A DNA stretch of 64,000 bases from Nocardioides sp. 1609 (GTDB lineage Bacteria; Actinomycetota; Actinomycetes; Propionibacteriales; Nocardioidaceae), in assembly GCF_004522105.1 (NCBI RefSeq), contig NZ_SPUJ01000001.1, forward strand, positions 372,001 to 436,000. The letters run 5' to 3'. A model generated the notes under the pieces. The model saw only the letters and a list, made by a program, of their open reading frames with translations, was not told where the DNA came from and ran no database searches. Both the position numbers and the translations under genes were made by a program. Shown here in pieces: positions 44,910 through 54,272 of this stretch; the stretch's first letter is position 1; the number at the start of each line of letters is the position of its first letter.

Positions 44910-45539
44910 TCAGTGCAGGCGGTGCGGCTTGCGGTCCGGCGGCAGGTCGTCACGGTGGGGCCTGCGGACGACGTTGACGCCGCCCCAGAAGGCGAAACCC
45001 CTGATCCGCAGCACGGGCGAGGCGGCGGTGAGCTCGGCCTCGACCTTGTCCGACGGCCCGACGAAAGCGCCCATGATCCCGATCCCGTCCACGACCACCT
45101 CGACCTCGGGGCCGACGACGATCTCGGCGCCGCCCATCACCACGCTGATCGTCAGGACGCTCTCCTGCGCGGCGAACCGCGCCTCGCGGAAGTCGAGCGT
45201 GGCGCCACCCATCACGCAGACGACCGTCATCGACCCGGGCGCGGTCCACACACCCTTGCGCTCGAACCCGCTCATCACGGCGATCCCCCGGAGCTTCCCG
45301 GGGTCGCTCACCGGGGTGACGGACGACGTCCGCCGCGCCGGGGTGGACGTCGACGGCAGGTCGCGGGTGAGCGGCACCAGGTCGGCGTACGTGCGGGCGG
45401 CGTAGGCGGCGGCGAGCCGCTCGTCGAGCTCCTCGAGGTCGAGCCTGCCCTCCCCCGCCGCCTCGCGCAGCTGCTCGGCGACGGCGTGCCGCTCGTCGTC
45501 GGAGATGCGCAGCTCGGGGCTGCGGTCGGCGTCGTCCAC
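44910..45539 (-). CDS. DUF1707 plus LiaF-like C-terminal domain protein
   Basis: 209 residues. The N-terminal LRISDDERHAVAEQLREAAGEGRLDLEELDERLAAAYAARTYADL is the DUF1707 signature. The C-terminal half (AVMSGFERKGVW, VVCVMGGATLDFREA, VVMGGAEIVV, IGIMGAFVG) is a beta-helix-like repeat resembling the LiaF/DUF2154 domain of cell-envelope stress proteins. No membrane helix, so it is cytoplasmic. Leaderless GTG start. Function unknown. Confidence 0.88.
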   Translation of the reverse strand: MDDADRSPELRISDDERHAVAEQLREAAGEGRLDLEELDERLAAAYAARTYADLVPLTRDLPSTSTPARRTSSVTPVSDPGKLRGIAVMSGFERKGVWTAPGSMTVVCVMGGATLDFREARFAAQESVLTISVVMGGAEIVVGPEVEVVVDGIGIMGAFVGPSDKVEAELTAASPVLRIRGFAFWGGVNVVRRPHRDDLPPDRKPHRLH

Positions 45540-45545
45540 CCGGCC

Positions 45546-45551
45546 AGCCTA
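45546..45551 (-). promoter_or_regulatory. -10 box of a leaderless promoter
   Basis: TAGGCT on the minus strand, 6 nt before the GTG of the DUF1707 gene. Confidence 0.6.
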
Positions 45552-45592
45552 CGGCGCACGGGTCTCGACGATCGAGCCCGCAGGGCGGCGCC

Positions 45593-45598
45593 TACGAT
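45593..45598 (+). promoter_or_regulatory. -10 box close to the fumarase start
   Basis: TACGAT, 8 nt before GTG 45607, so the leader is zero to two nucleotides long. Confidence 0.5.
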
Positions 45599-45606
45599 GA
45601 CTGCTC

Positions 45607-47325
<1,719 letters not shown>

Positions 47326-47331
47326 ACGTCA

Positions 47332-47371
47332 CGATGCCGGGTCGGCGCGACGTCGCGCCGACCCGGCATCG
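47332..47371. terminator. Perfect 40-bp palindrome between convergent genes
   Basis: 20-nt arms meet without a loop at 47351/47352 (centre GACGTC); every base pairs. It starts 7 nt after the fumarase stop and ends 10 nt before the stop of the small minus-strand gene, so it can terminate both transcripts. Confidence 0.75.
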
Positions 47372-47380
47372 AGGTGGTGG

Positions 47381-47569
47381 CTAGTGGGTGTCCTCGCCGG
47401 CGTGCGGGTTGGCGTTCGGACCGGCTTCCTTGAGCTCCTCCGGCGGCGGTGCGTCCGGGTTGCCGGCCACGCCCTGGCTGTCGTCGATCGGGGTGTCGGC
47501 GTCGTCGGGGTCCATCTTGGCGACCTGCGAGACCTGGCCGCCCTCGTCCCCGGGCTTCTGGCTGTTCAT
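47381..47569 (-). CDS. Small acidic hypothetical protein
   Basis: 62 residues, rich in Asp, Glu and Pro (KMDPDDADTPIDDSQGVAGNPDAPPPEELKE), predicted disordered, no membrane segment and no Cys. ATG 47569 is preceded directly by GGAGGG, closer than ideal; a GTG 13 codons upstream (47608) is the alternative. Flanked by the palindrome terminator and the NmrA-like gene. I do not recognise a family. Confidence 0.5.
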   Translation of the reverse strand: MNSQKPGDEGGQVSQVAKMDPDDADTPIDDSQGVAGNPDAPPPEELKEAGPNANPHAGEDTH

Positions 47570-47619
47570 CCCTCCACCGTGGCAGACCGGGGTGCGCCCC
47601 CGGTCCACCCCGACGGTGC

Positions 47620-48474
47620 TCAGAGCAGGGCGCGCAGCCCCTCGACGAGCGGCGTGGTCGGACGACCGATGAGGCGCGACAGCGTGCCGTCCACGTCGCC
47701 CAGGACGCCGTCGCGGATGCCGGTGTCGATGCCGGCGACGAAGCCCGCGGTGCCGGCGTCGAGGCCGACACCCTCGAGCAGGGCGACGTGCTCGTCGGTG
47801 CTCAGCTGCTGGAGCTCGACCTCACGGCCGAGCACCTCGCCGAGGGCCGCCGCGAGGGTCGGCTGGTCCCAGGCGACGTCGCCGCCGAGCTCGTAGACCC
47901 GGCCCGCGTGGCCGTCGGTGGACAGCACGACGGCGGCAGCCTCGGCGAAGTCGGCCCGCGCGGCGCTGGCCACCAGCCCGTCCCCGGCGCTGGTCGTCAG
48001 CACGCCGGTCGAGCGGGCGGTGTCGAGGGCCTGGGCGTAGTTCTCGTGGTACCAGTTGTTGCGCAGGATCGCCGCCGGGACGCCGGCCGCCTCGATCGCC
48101 TCCTCGGTGGCCCGGTGATCGGGCGCGAGGACGAAGTCGGCCTCGCGGGCGTGCGGTGCGCTGGTGTAGACGAGCAGGTCCACGCCGGCCGCCCGCGCGG
48201 CGTCGACGACGGCGGTGTGCTGCGACACCCGCTGGCCGACGTCGGTGCCGGAGACGAGCAGCACGCGGTCGACGCCCTCCAGGGCGGCACCGACCGTGGC
48301 CGGGTCGGAGTAGTCGAGGGCGACCACGTCGACGCCGCGCTCGGCGTAGGCGGCGAGGCGGTCGGGGGTGCGGGCGCCGGCCCGGACGTCGGCCGGGGCG
48401 ACGCCGCGGTCGAGGAGCGCGTCGAGGACGAGACGGCTGAGCTGGCCGGAGGCGGCGGTGACGAGGAGGGTCAT
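47620..48474 (-). CDS. NmrA-like NAD(P)-binding oxidoreductase (QorB type)
   Basis: 284 residues. VTAASGQLSRLVLDALLDRG is the N-terminal Rossmann motif (the usual G-A-T-G-x-x-G appears as A-S-G-Q-L), and HRATEEAIEAAGVPAAILRNNWYHENY is the conserved centre of atypical SDRs of the quinone oxidoreductase 2 type. It probably reduces quinones or electrophiles. SD AAAGGAA precedes ATG 48474. Divergent from an HxlR regulator with an operator-like palindrome between, as in known qorB/qorR-type pairs. Confidence 0.88.
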   Translation of the reverse strand: MTLLVTAASGQLSRLVLDALLDRGVAPADVRAGARTPDRLAAYAERGVDVVALDYSDPATVGAALEGVDRVLLVSGTDVGQRVSQHTAVVDAARAAGVDLLVYTSAPHAREADFVLAPDHRATEEAIEAAGVPAAILRNNWYHENYAQALDTARSTGVLTTSAGDGLVASAARADFAEAAAVVLSTDGHAGRVYELGGDVAWDQPTLAAALGEVLGREVELQQLSTDEHVALLEGVGLDAGTAGFVAGIDTGIRDGVLGDVDGTLSRLIGRPTTPLVEGLRALL

Positions 48475-48543
48475 GATGGTTCCTTTCGTGGACGGTTCAC
48501 GAGGGGAACGGTCGCCCCGGCTTGGTACTTCCCAGATGCAGGT

Positions 48544-48566
48544 ACCCACCTTTTGGTAAGGTGGGT
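48544..48566. promoter_or_regulatory. Operator-like palindrome overlapping the HxlR -10 box
   Basis: ACCCACCTT-TTGGT-AAGGTGGGT, perfect 9-bp arms. The right arm contains most of the -10 TAAGGT (48557-48562), which is 6 nt before the hxlR-type ATG. Binding here would block the regulator's own leaderless promoter and could control the divergent reductase gene. Confidence 0.65.
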
Positions 48567-48568
48567 GG

Positions 48569-48931
48569 ATGCTGAGCCTGCGTGAGATCCGGGGCGACGC
48601 GCCCACCGCGTTCACCGACGGCTGCCCGACCCGGGTGGTGCTCGACCACGTCACGAGCAAGTGGGGTGTGCTCGTGCTGGCCGCGCTCGCCGAGGGCACC
48701 CTGAGGTGGGGCGAGCTGCGCCGCACCGTCGACGGCATCAGCGAGAAGATGCTCGCGGCGACCCTGCGGACGTTCGTGGCCGACGGCCTCGTCGTCCGCG
48801 ACGCGCAGGCGACCATCCCGCCCCGCGTCGACTACAGCCTGACGCCGCTCGGCGGCGACCTGGTCGAGGCGATGTCGCCGCTCCTCGCCTGGATCGCCGC
48901 GCACGCCGACGCCATCGTCGGCGACGGCTGA
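48569..48931 (+). CDS. HxlR-family transcriptional regulator
   Basis: 120 residues. CPTRVVLDHVTSKWGVLVLAALAEGTLRWGELRRTVDGISEKMLAATLRTFVADGLV is the HxlR winged helix with its N-terminal Cys (Cys16), a possible redox sensor as in QorR/HypR-like members. Leaderless ATG at 48569. Probably represses itself and the divergent NmrA-like gene. Confidence 0.92.
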   Translation: MLSLREIRGDAPTAFTDGCPTRVVLDHVTSKWGVLVLAALAEGTLRWGELRRTVDGISEKMLAATLRTFVADGLVVRDAQATIPPRVDYSLTPLGGDLVEAMSPLLAWIAAHADAIVGDG

Positions 48932-49002
48932 GACCCCCGGGGTGGACGCCCCCCGCGGGCGGGGTGGAACCCTGGGACCGACCCCGACCGGTGGAGGTAC
49001 CC

Positions 49003-49686
49003 GTGGAGCACGTCGAGATCGCCCGCGCCGAGTCCGAGCGCGGGGAGCTGGTGCTGCGCGAGCGCCGTCCCGGTCCCGACGACGCCGGCGCTCCCACCGC
49101 GCTCGAGCTGCGCGCCAACGGCGTCTTCGTGATGGACACCCGCGAGGTCGCGACCGAGCAGGCGCTGGCCACCGCGGCACTGACGGTGGTCGCCGACCCG
49201 CGCGCGGTGGCCGTGGGCGGCCTCGGCCTCGGGTTCACCATGCACCAGGTGCTGGCCGACTCGCGCGTGGAGACGTGCGCCGTGGTCGAGGTCGAGCAGG
49301 CGCTCGTCGACTGGATGCGCGACGGCACCATCGCCCACGGCCCGGCCCTGCTGGCCGACGAGCGGGTGAGCGTGGTGGTGGCCGACATCGCGGTCGCGGT
49401 GGCGGAGGCCCGGCCGGCGTCGTACGACCTGCTGCTGCTCGACGTCGACAACGGCCCCGGCTACCTCGTGCACGACGCGAACGCCGTGCTCTACGAGCCG
49501 CCGTTCCTGCGGAGCGTGCGCGCGATGCTGCGACCGGGCGGCGCGGTGGCGGTGTGGTCGGCCGCCGAGGCGCCGGACCTCGAGCGCTCGCTGGCGGCGG
49601 TCTTCTCGACCACGCGCGCCGAGCGGCACGACGTCCGGCTCCAGGAGCGCGACGAGCACTACTGGCTCTACGTCGGCACGGTCTGA
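49003..49686 (+). CDS. Spermidine-synthase-like methyltransferase-fold protein
   Basis: 227 residues. The Rossmann core has AVAVGGLGLGFTMHQVLAD (about 74-92, the SAM/dcSAM loop), VVEVEQALVDWM and DLLLLDVDNGPGYLVHDANAVLYEPPFLRSV. These match actinobacterial spermidine-synthase-like proteins; the aminopropyl-transfer Asp is in DVDNGP. No polyamine genes are nearby, so the substrate is open. GTG 49003 has GGAGG 5 nt upstream; the longer frame to 48991 lacks this spacing. Confidence 0.82.
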   Translation: MEHVEIARAESERGELVLRERRPGPDDAGAPTALELRANGVFVMDTREVATEQALATAALTVVADPRAVAVGGLGLGFTMHQVLADSRVETCAVVEVEQALVDWMRDGTIAHGPALLADERVSVVVADIAVAVAEARPASYDLLLLDVDNGPGYLVHDANAVLYEPPFLRSVRAMLRPGGAVAVWSAAEAPDLERSLAAVFSTTRAERHDVRLQERDEHYWLYVGTV

Positions 49687-49740
49687 GCCTCGACGACGGC
49701 CAGGCGGGACCGCGGTCGGGACGCACCGTCAGGGCCGCCG

Positions 49741-50316
49741 TCAGGGCCCCGGGCGGGGTCGCGGACGGGGAGCGGACGCCGGGACCGGGTCGGCCGGCAC
49801 CACGACGACGTCCTCGTGCGCGCGCTCGCGGACGGCGCTCTTGATCTGGTCGAGGTTGTTGCGGAGCAGGTCGGCGACGAGCTCGTCCATCCGCGGGTCG
49901 CTGAGCATGTCGATGAGCACCCGCATCACCGTCTCGGACACCTCGGAGACGATGGTGTCGTAGCCCGGGAGTCTGCTCACGATGCGCGCGTTCGGGTCGG
50001 AGCGGACCTTCTCGGCCACCATCGCCTTGATCTCGTCATGGTTCTCGAGCAGGGCGTCGGAGATGTTCTTGGTGTAGTGCCCGGTCTGGATCACCGCGGC
50101 GACCTCGTCGAGCACCACGATCGTCAGCGGGCGCTTGATGAGCCCGAGCGCCCGCATCGAGAGCCGGCTGGAGCGGTCGACGACCCACGGACGCCGCATC
50201 CCGAGCCGCACCAGCACCCCGCCGACGATGGCCGCGAGCACGGAGCCGCCGAGCAGGACGCCGAGCACGAGGAGCAGCACCTGGAGGGTGCTCAGGTCTT
50301 CCAGCCACCGCGACAT
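49741..50316 (-). CDS. Single-pass membrane protein with cytoplasmic helical domain
   Basis: 191 residues, family not recognised. A membrane helix at about 12-37 is followed by a basic stretch and a mostly helical, charged domain (about 50-165: VIQTGHYTKNISDALLENHDEIKAMVAEKVRSDPNA, MRVLIDMLSDPRMDELVADLLRNNLDQI). The tail is Pro/Arg-rich. Leaderless ATG at 50316 (TAGGCT 6 nt upstream). It stands between two unrelated operons, convergent with the spermidine-synthase-like gene. Confidence 0.7.
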   Translation of the reverse strand: MSRWLEDLSTLQVLLLVLGVLLGGSVLAAIVGGVLVRLGMRRPWVVDRSSRLSMRALGLIKRPLTIVVLDEVAAVIQTGHYTKNISDALLENHDEIKAMVAEKVRSDPNARIVSRLPGYDTIVSEVSETVMRVLIDMLSDPRMDELVADLLRNNLDQIKSAVRERAHEDVVVVPADPVPASAPRPRPRPGP

Positions 50317-50322
50317 GCGGCG

Positions 50323-50328
50323 AGCCTA
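50323..50328 (-). promoter_or_regulatory. -10 box of a leaderless promoter
   Basis: TAGGCT on the minus strand, 6 nt before ATG 50316. Confidence 0.6.
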
Positions 50329-50338
50329 GTGTCGCGGG

Positions 50339-50587
50339 TCAGGCGCGGAACATCTCCCGGTAGTGCTCCTCCAGCGCCGGGTGGTGGTCGCCGAGGTCGA
50401 GGCCCGCGACGTCGCCGCCGGTCTCGGCGGCGGCCAACCGGTCGAGGTACCACTCCCGGCGGGCCAGGCGGTCGGACTCCGTGATCGCCGCCCACACCGA
50501 CTCGACGGGGGCGCGGAGGGTGCGCTCGAGCACGACGCTGTCGTGCCCGTGCCGGGTCTCCCGGCGTCCGGTGGGGGTGGCGGTCAT
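50339..50587 (-). CDS. SRPBCC/AHSA1-like remnant with the central part missing
   Basis: 82 residues. Residues ~17-42 (VLERTLRAPVESVWAAITESDRLAR) are the first strand and helix of an AHSA1-type SRPBCC domain, and ~45-80 (WYLDRLAAAETGGDVAGLDLGDHHPALEEHYREMF) look like its last helix and tail. The ~80-100 residues of beta-grip in between are absent, with the junction at about residue 43. The frame is intact and coupled to the ArsR gene by ATGA, as normal arsR-SRPBCC pairs are. Likely non-functional as a ligand-binding domain; an in-frame deletion is the simplest explanation. Confidence 0.7.
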   Translation of the reverse strand: MTATPTGRRETRHGHDSVVLERTLRAPVESVWAAITESDRLARREWYLDRLAAAETGGDVAGLDLGDHHPALEEHYREMFRA

Positions 50588-50961
50588 GCGGTCTCCTCGG
50601 GTGCGTCGGGTCGGGCGCGGGGTGGGTCGGCGAGCTCGGCCCGGTGGTCGCGGACCGTGCGGCGGACCTCGAGGTCGAGCGCGTCGAGCACGCCCTCGTC
50701 GAGGCGGACCCGTGGACGCAGGTCGTCGATCAGGCCCTGGAGCGGGGCCAGGCCGTCCGGGGCCAGCGCGTAGTGACGCTCCCGACCCCGGTCCTCGACG
50801 GTCGCGAGGCCCGCCTCGACGAGCAGACGCAGGTGCCTGCTGACGGCGGGCCGGCTGATCGAGCGGGACGCCGCGAGGTCGACCACCCGAGCCGGCCCGG
50901 CGAGGAGCGAGCGCAGCAGCTCGCGACGGACCGGGTCGGAGACGGCGGAGAACGGGTCCAC
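50584..50961 (-). CDS. ArsR-family regulator
   Basis: 125 residues. DPFSAVSDPVRRELLRSLLAGPARVVDLAASRSISRPAVSRHLRLLVEAGLATVEDRGRERHYAL is a full ArsR winged helix. No metal-binding Cys pairs are present, so it belongs with the regulators that accompany SRPBCC genes. GTG 50961 has a -10 TACCAA at leaderless distance. Divergent from fumC; an operator-like repeat lies between. Confidence 0.92.
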   Translation of the reverse strand: MDPFSAVSDPVRRELLRSLLAGPARVVDLAASRSISRPAVSRHLRLLVEAGLATVEDRGRERHYALAPDGLAPLQGLIDDLRPRVRLDEGVLDALDLEVRRTVRDHRAELADPPRARPDAPEETA

Positions 50962-50967
50962 CCGCTA

Positions 50968-50997
50968 TTGGTAACGGATGTGTTACTGATGCGTCAA
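50968..50997 (-). promoter_or_regulatory. ArsR promoter with operator-like inverted repeat
   Basis: On the minus strand: TTGACG (50997-50992), 18 nt, TACCAA (50973-50968), then 6 nt to the GTG start. The inverted repeat GTAAC-N6-GTTAC (50971-50986) covers the spacer and part of the -10, consistent with autorepression by ArsR. It also lies about 35 nt upstream of the fumC start. Confidence 0.6.
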
Positions 50998-51008
50998 GGG
51001 TGAGAGGT

Positions 51009-51014
51009 TAGGTT
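51009..51014 (+). promoter_or_regulatory. -10 box of a leaderless promoter
   Basis: TAGGTT, 6 nt before the ATG of fumC. Confidence 0.6.
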
Positions 51015-51020
51015 GGCCTG

Positions 51021-52421
51021 ATGAACCAGCAGCCCCCCACCGACGCCGTCCGGATCGAGCACGACTCCATGGGCGAGGTCGAGGTTCCCGCCTCCGCCCT
51101 GTGGCGCGCCCAGACGCAGCGCGCCGTCCAGAACTTCCCGATCAGCGGGACCCCGATCGAGCCGGCCCTGGTCCACGCCCTCGGTCACGTGAAGGCCGCG
51201 GCCGCCGTCGTGAACGGCGAGCTCGGCGTCGTCGACGCTGCGGTCGCCGACGCGATCGCCACCGCCGCCCGTGCCGTGGCGGCCGGCGAGCACGACGCCG
51301 AGTTCCCGATCGACGTCTTCCAGACCGGGTCGGGCACGAGCAGCAACATGAACGCCAACGAGGTGATCGCCTCCCTGGCCGCGCAGGCCGGGGTCCAGGC
51401 GCACCCCAACGACCACGTCAACGCGAGCCAGTCGAGCAACGACACGTTCCCGACCGCGATCCACGTCGCCGTCACCCTCGCCGTCGTCGAGAGCCTGGTC
51501 CCGGCGCTGCGCACGCTGGCCGGCTCGTTCGAGGCGAAGGCCGACGAGTTCGGCGGCCTGGTGAAGTCCGGACGGACGCACCTGATGGACGCGACACCGG
51601 TGATGCTCGGCCAGGAGCTCGGCGGGTACGCCGCCACGCTCCGGTTCGCCGTCGAACGGCTCGAGTCGGTGCTGCCCCGCGTCCGCGAGCTCCCGCTGGG
51701 CGGCACCGCGGTCGGCACGGGGATCAACACCCCGCCCGGCTTCGCGGCCCGCGTGATCGAGGTGCTCTCGCAGGCCACCGGCCAGGACTTCACTGAGGCC
51801 CGCAACCACTTCGAGGCACAGGGCACCCGCGACTCGCTGGTCGAGCTGAGCGGGGTGCTCCGCACGGTCGCCGTCGGTCTGACCAAGATCTGCAACGACC
51901 TGCGTTGGATGTCGTCGGGGCCGACCACCGGGCTCGCCGAGATCCACCTCCCCGACCTGCAGCCGGGCTCGAGCATCATGCCCGGCAAGGTCAACCCGGT
52001 CCTGCCCGAGGCCACCCTCATGGTCTGCTTCCAGGTCGTGGGCAACGACGCCGCCGTGACCGTGGCCGGTGCCAGCGGCAGCTTCGAGCTGAACGTCGCG
52101 ATGCCGGTGATGGCCCGCAACGTGCTCGAGTCGGTGCGGTTGCTCTCGACGTCGACGACCCTGCTCGCACACCGGTGCGTCGACGGCATCACCGCGGACG
52201 CCGAGCGGATGCGCCGCTACGCCGAGTCGTCGCCGTCGGTGGTCACGCCGCTCAACAAGCACCTCGGCTACGAGGCCGCCGCCGCGATCGCCAAGCAGGC
52301 GCTCGCCGAGGGCCGCACCATCCGCGAGACCGTGCTCGCACTCGGGTACGTCGAGCGCGGCGAGCTCACCGAGGCCGAGCTCGACGCCGCCCTCGACCTT
52401 GAGGGGATGACGCACCCGTGA
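51021..52421 (+). CDS. fumC: Class II fumarate hydratase FumC
   Basis: 466 residues, the usual length. [16 protein letters not shown] near 99-114, [19 protein letters not shown] near 131-149 and the signature [12 protein letters not shown] with the catalytic Ser near 318. Iron-independent, oxygen-stable conversion of fumarate and malate, complementing the iron-sulfur fumarase at 45607. Leaderless ATG. Overlaps the next gene by GTGA. Confidence 0.97.
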   Translation: MNQQPPTDAVRIEHDSMGEVEVPASALWRAQTQRAVQNFPISGTPIEPALVHALGHVKAAAAVVNGELGVVDAAVADAIATAARAVAAGEHDAEFPIDVFQTGSGTSSNMNANEVIASLAAQAGVQAHPNDHVNASQSSNDTFPTAIHVAVTLAVVESLVPALRTLAGSFEAKADEFGGLVKSGRTHLMDATPVMLGQELGGYAATLRFAVERLESVLPRVRELPLGGTAVGTGINTPPGFAARVIEVLSQATGQDFTEARNHFEAQGTRDSLVELSGVLRTVAVGLTKICNDLRWMSSGPTTGLAEIHLPDLQPGSSIMPGKVNPVLPEATLMVCFQVVGNDAAVTVAGASGSFELNVAMPVMARNVLESVRLLSTSTTLLAHRCVDGITADAERMRRYAESSPSVVTPLNKHLGYEAAAAIAKQALAEGRTIRETVLALGYVERGELTEAELDAALDLEGMTHP

Positions 52422-53122
52422 GCATGACCGACCGCGACCACGTGCACGAGCAGTACCGCACCGAGGTGCACCTCGAGATCCGGCAGTCCGTCTGGCACCC
52501 GACGCGCGAGGGGCGCGACCCGGCCACCGAGGCCCTGGCCGCCATCGTCGCGACCGCGCCGCGGCGGGTGCTGGAGGTCGGCTGCGGCACCGGCGCCTTC
52601 GCCGGCCGGCTCGCGAACGCGCTGCCCGACGCCGAGGTCGTGGCGGTCGACCAGTCGGCCCGCCTGGTCGAGCTGACGGCGTCGCGCGGCGTCGAGGCAC
52701 GGGTCGCCGACGCCCTCGACCTGCCGTTCGCCGACGACGCGTTCGACGCGGTCGCCGCGATGTGGATGCTCTACCACCTGCCCGACCTGCACCGCGGGCT
52801 CGCCGAGGCGCGGCGCGTGCTGCGACCCGACGGCATCCTGGTCGCGGTCACCAACGGCGACGACCACCTCGGCGACCTGCGCCGCGACGCGGGCGGCACC
52901 CCGCTCCGCACCCAGTTCTCCAGCGAGAACGGCGAGGCCGCCCTGCGCGAGCACTTCGACGAGGTCACCCGCGACGACCTCAGCACCCGCGCGTTCTTCG
53001 CCGACCACACCGCGGCCGTGGCCTACCTGGCGTCCTGGCCCGACGACGTCACCTGGTCGCTCCCGCCGTTCGAGGGTCCGCGCGAGTACGCCGGTCACGT
53101 GACCGTCTTCGTGGCGCGGTGA
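52418..53122 (+). CDS. Class I SAM-dependent methyltransferase
   Basis: 234 residues. [16 protein letters not shown] (motif I, about 50-65), [13 protein letters not shown], and [34 protein letters not shown] (motifs IV-V). UbiE/type-11 domain; substrate unknown. GTG 52418 overlaps the fumC stop; a second start (ATG, two codons on) is possible. Translationally coupled to fumC and to the next methyltransferase gene. Confidence 0.87.
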   Translation: MSMTDRDHVHEQYRTEVHLEIRQSVWHPTREGRDPATEALAAIVATAPRRVLEVGCGTGAFAGRLANALPDAEVVAVDQSARLVELTASRGVEARVADALDLPFADDAFDAVAAMWMLYHLPDLHRGLAEARRVLRPDGILVAVTNGDDHLGDLRRDAGGTPLRTQFSSENGEAALREHFDEVTRDDLSTRAFFADHTAAVAYLASWPDDVTWSLPPFEGPREYAGHVTVFVAR

Positions 53123-53718
53123 GCGAGCCCGACGCCCAGCGGACCTACTGGGACGGCGAGGCCGAGCACTTCGACGACGAGCCCGACCACGGGCTCGGCG
53201 ACCCGGCCACCCGGGAGGCCTGGCGCCAGCTGCTCGCCGCCCACCTGCCCGCCGCCCCGGCCGACGTCGTCGACGTCGGCTGCGGCACCGGCACGCTGGC
53301 GCTGCTCCTGGCCGACGCGGGCCACCGCGTCCGTGGGGTCGACCTCGCGCCGCGGATGGTCGAGCGCGCCCGGGCCAAGGCGACGGCCGCCGGGCTCGAC
53401 GTGCCGTTCGCGATCGGTGACGCCGGCGACCCGCCGTACGAGCCGGGTTCGACCGACGTCGTGCTGTGCCGGCACGTGCTCTGGGCCCTGCCCGACCCGG
53501 CGTCCGCGCTCGCGCGCTGGACGGCGCTGCTGCGGCCGGGTGGACGGCTGGTGCTGGTCGAGGGACGGTGGCACACCGGCGGGGGCCTGACCGCGGCGGA
53601 GTCCGAGCGCCTGGTCGGCGCCCACGTGGCCGACGTGCGCGTCGTCCCGATGCCGGACGAGGTGTTCTGGGGCGGGCCGATCACCGACGAGCGCTACCTG
53701 CTGGTCGCCCGCACCTGA
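53119..53718 (+). CDS. Class I SAM-dependent methyltransferase
   Basis: 199 residues. VVDVGCGTGTLALLLADAG (about 49-67), GVDLAPRMVERAR, and VLCRHVLWALPDPASALARWTALLRPGGRLVLVEG. A different, smaller methyltransferase than its neighbour, coupled to it by a GTGA overlap. The W-D-x-x-A-xx-F-D start fits type-11 methyltransferases. Substrate unknown. Confidence 0.87.
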   Translation: MSEPDAQRTYWDGEAEHFDDEPDHGLGDPATREAWRQLLAAHLPAAPADVVDVGCGTGTLALLLADAGHRVRGVDLAPRMVERARAKATAAGLDVPFAIGDAGDPPYEPGSTDVVLCRHVLWALPDPASALARWTALLRPGGRLVLVEGRWHTGGGLTAAESERLVGAHVADVRVVPMPDEVFWGGPITDERYLLVART

Positions 53719-53755
53719 GCGGTTGGCCCGGCCGGGGCGTGGGTAGGTGCCGGTC

Positions 53756-54217
53756 GTGACCCCCCGCCACCCCGTCTTCGGCCAGCTCTACCTCATCGGC
53801 GCGGCGCTCGCCTTCGTCGGCTCGTTCGTCCAGCTCTACGAACCGGACGCCGACCGCCCCGACAGCGTCTACCGCACGATGAACCTCTGGTCGGCGGTCG
53901 AGACGGACGGGCCCGGCGCGGCGCTCCTCGGGCTGCTGCTCGTCGGCGCCCTGGTGCTCACCGCGCTGATGGGAGCGACCGGACCAGCGGGCTACGCCGT
54001 CCCGCTCGCGACGATCGCGATCGGGGTGGTCGCGATCGCGATGCTGGTCCTCCAGCCGGAGAGCGGGAGCAACCCGCCGTCGTTCGGGCCCGGCGCGCAG
54101 ATCCTGCTCGGCACCTCGATCCTTCTGGTCGTCGCCGCCCTCGTGGACGTCCTGACGACGACGCAGGCCGGCGGTCCGCGCGAGCAGCCGATCTCGCGGA
54201 CCAACCTGCGGCCCTGA
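53756..54217 (+). CDS. Small four-helix membrane protein
   Basis: 153 residues, four predicted membrane segments (about 9-28, 52-72, 76-96, 113-131). No recognised family or motif. GTG 53756 is 6 nt after TAGGTG (a near-consensus -10); a GTG three codons earlier (53747) is the alternative. Convergent with the lytic transglycosylase gene. Confidence 0.6.
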   Translation: MTPRHPVFGQLYLIGAALAFVGSFVQLYEPDADRPDSVYRTMNLWSAVETDGPGAALLGLLLVGALVLTALMGATGPAGYAVPLATIAIGVVAIAMLVLQPESGSNPPSFGPGAQILLGTSILLVVAALVDVLTTTQAGGPREQPISRTNLRP

Positions 54218-54272
54218 CGGCGCGTCGGGCCGGGTCCGGCGACACGCGAGCCGAGGGGCTCGCGCAGGCGGG

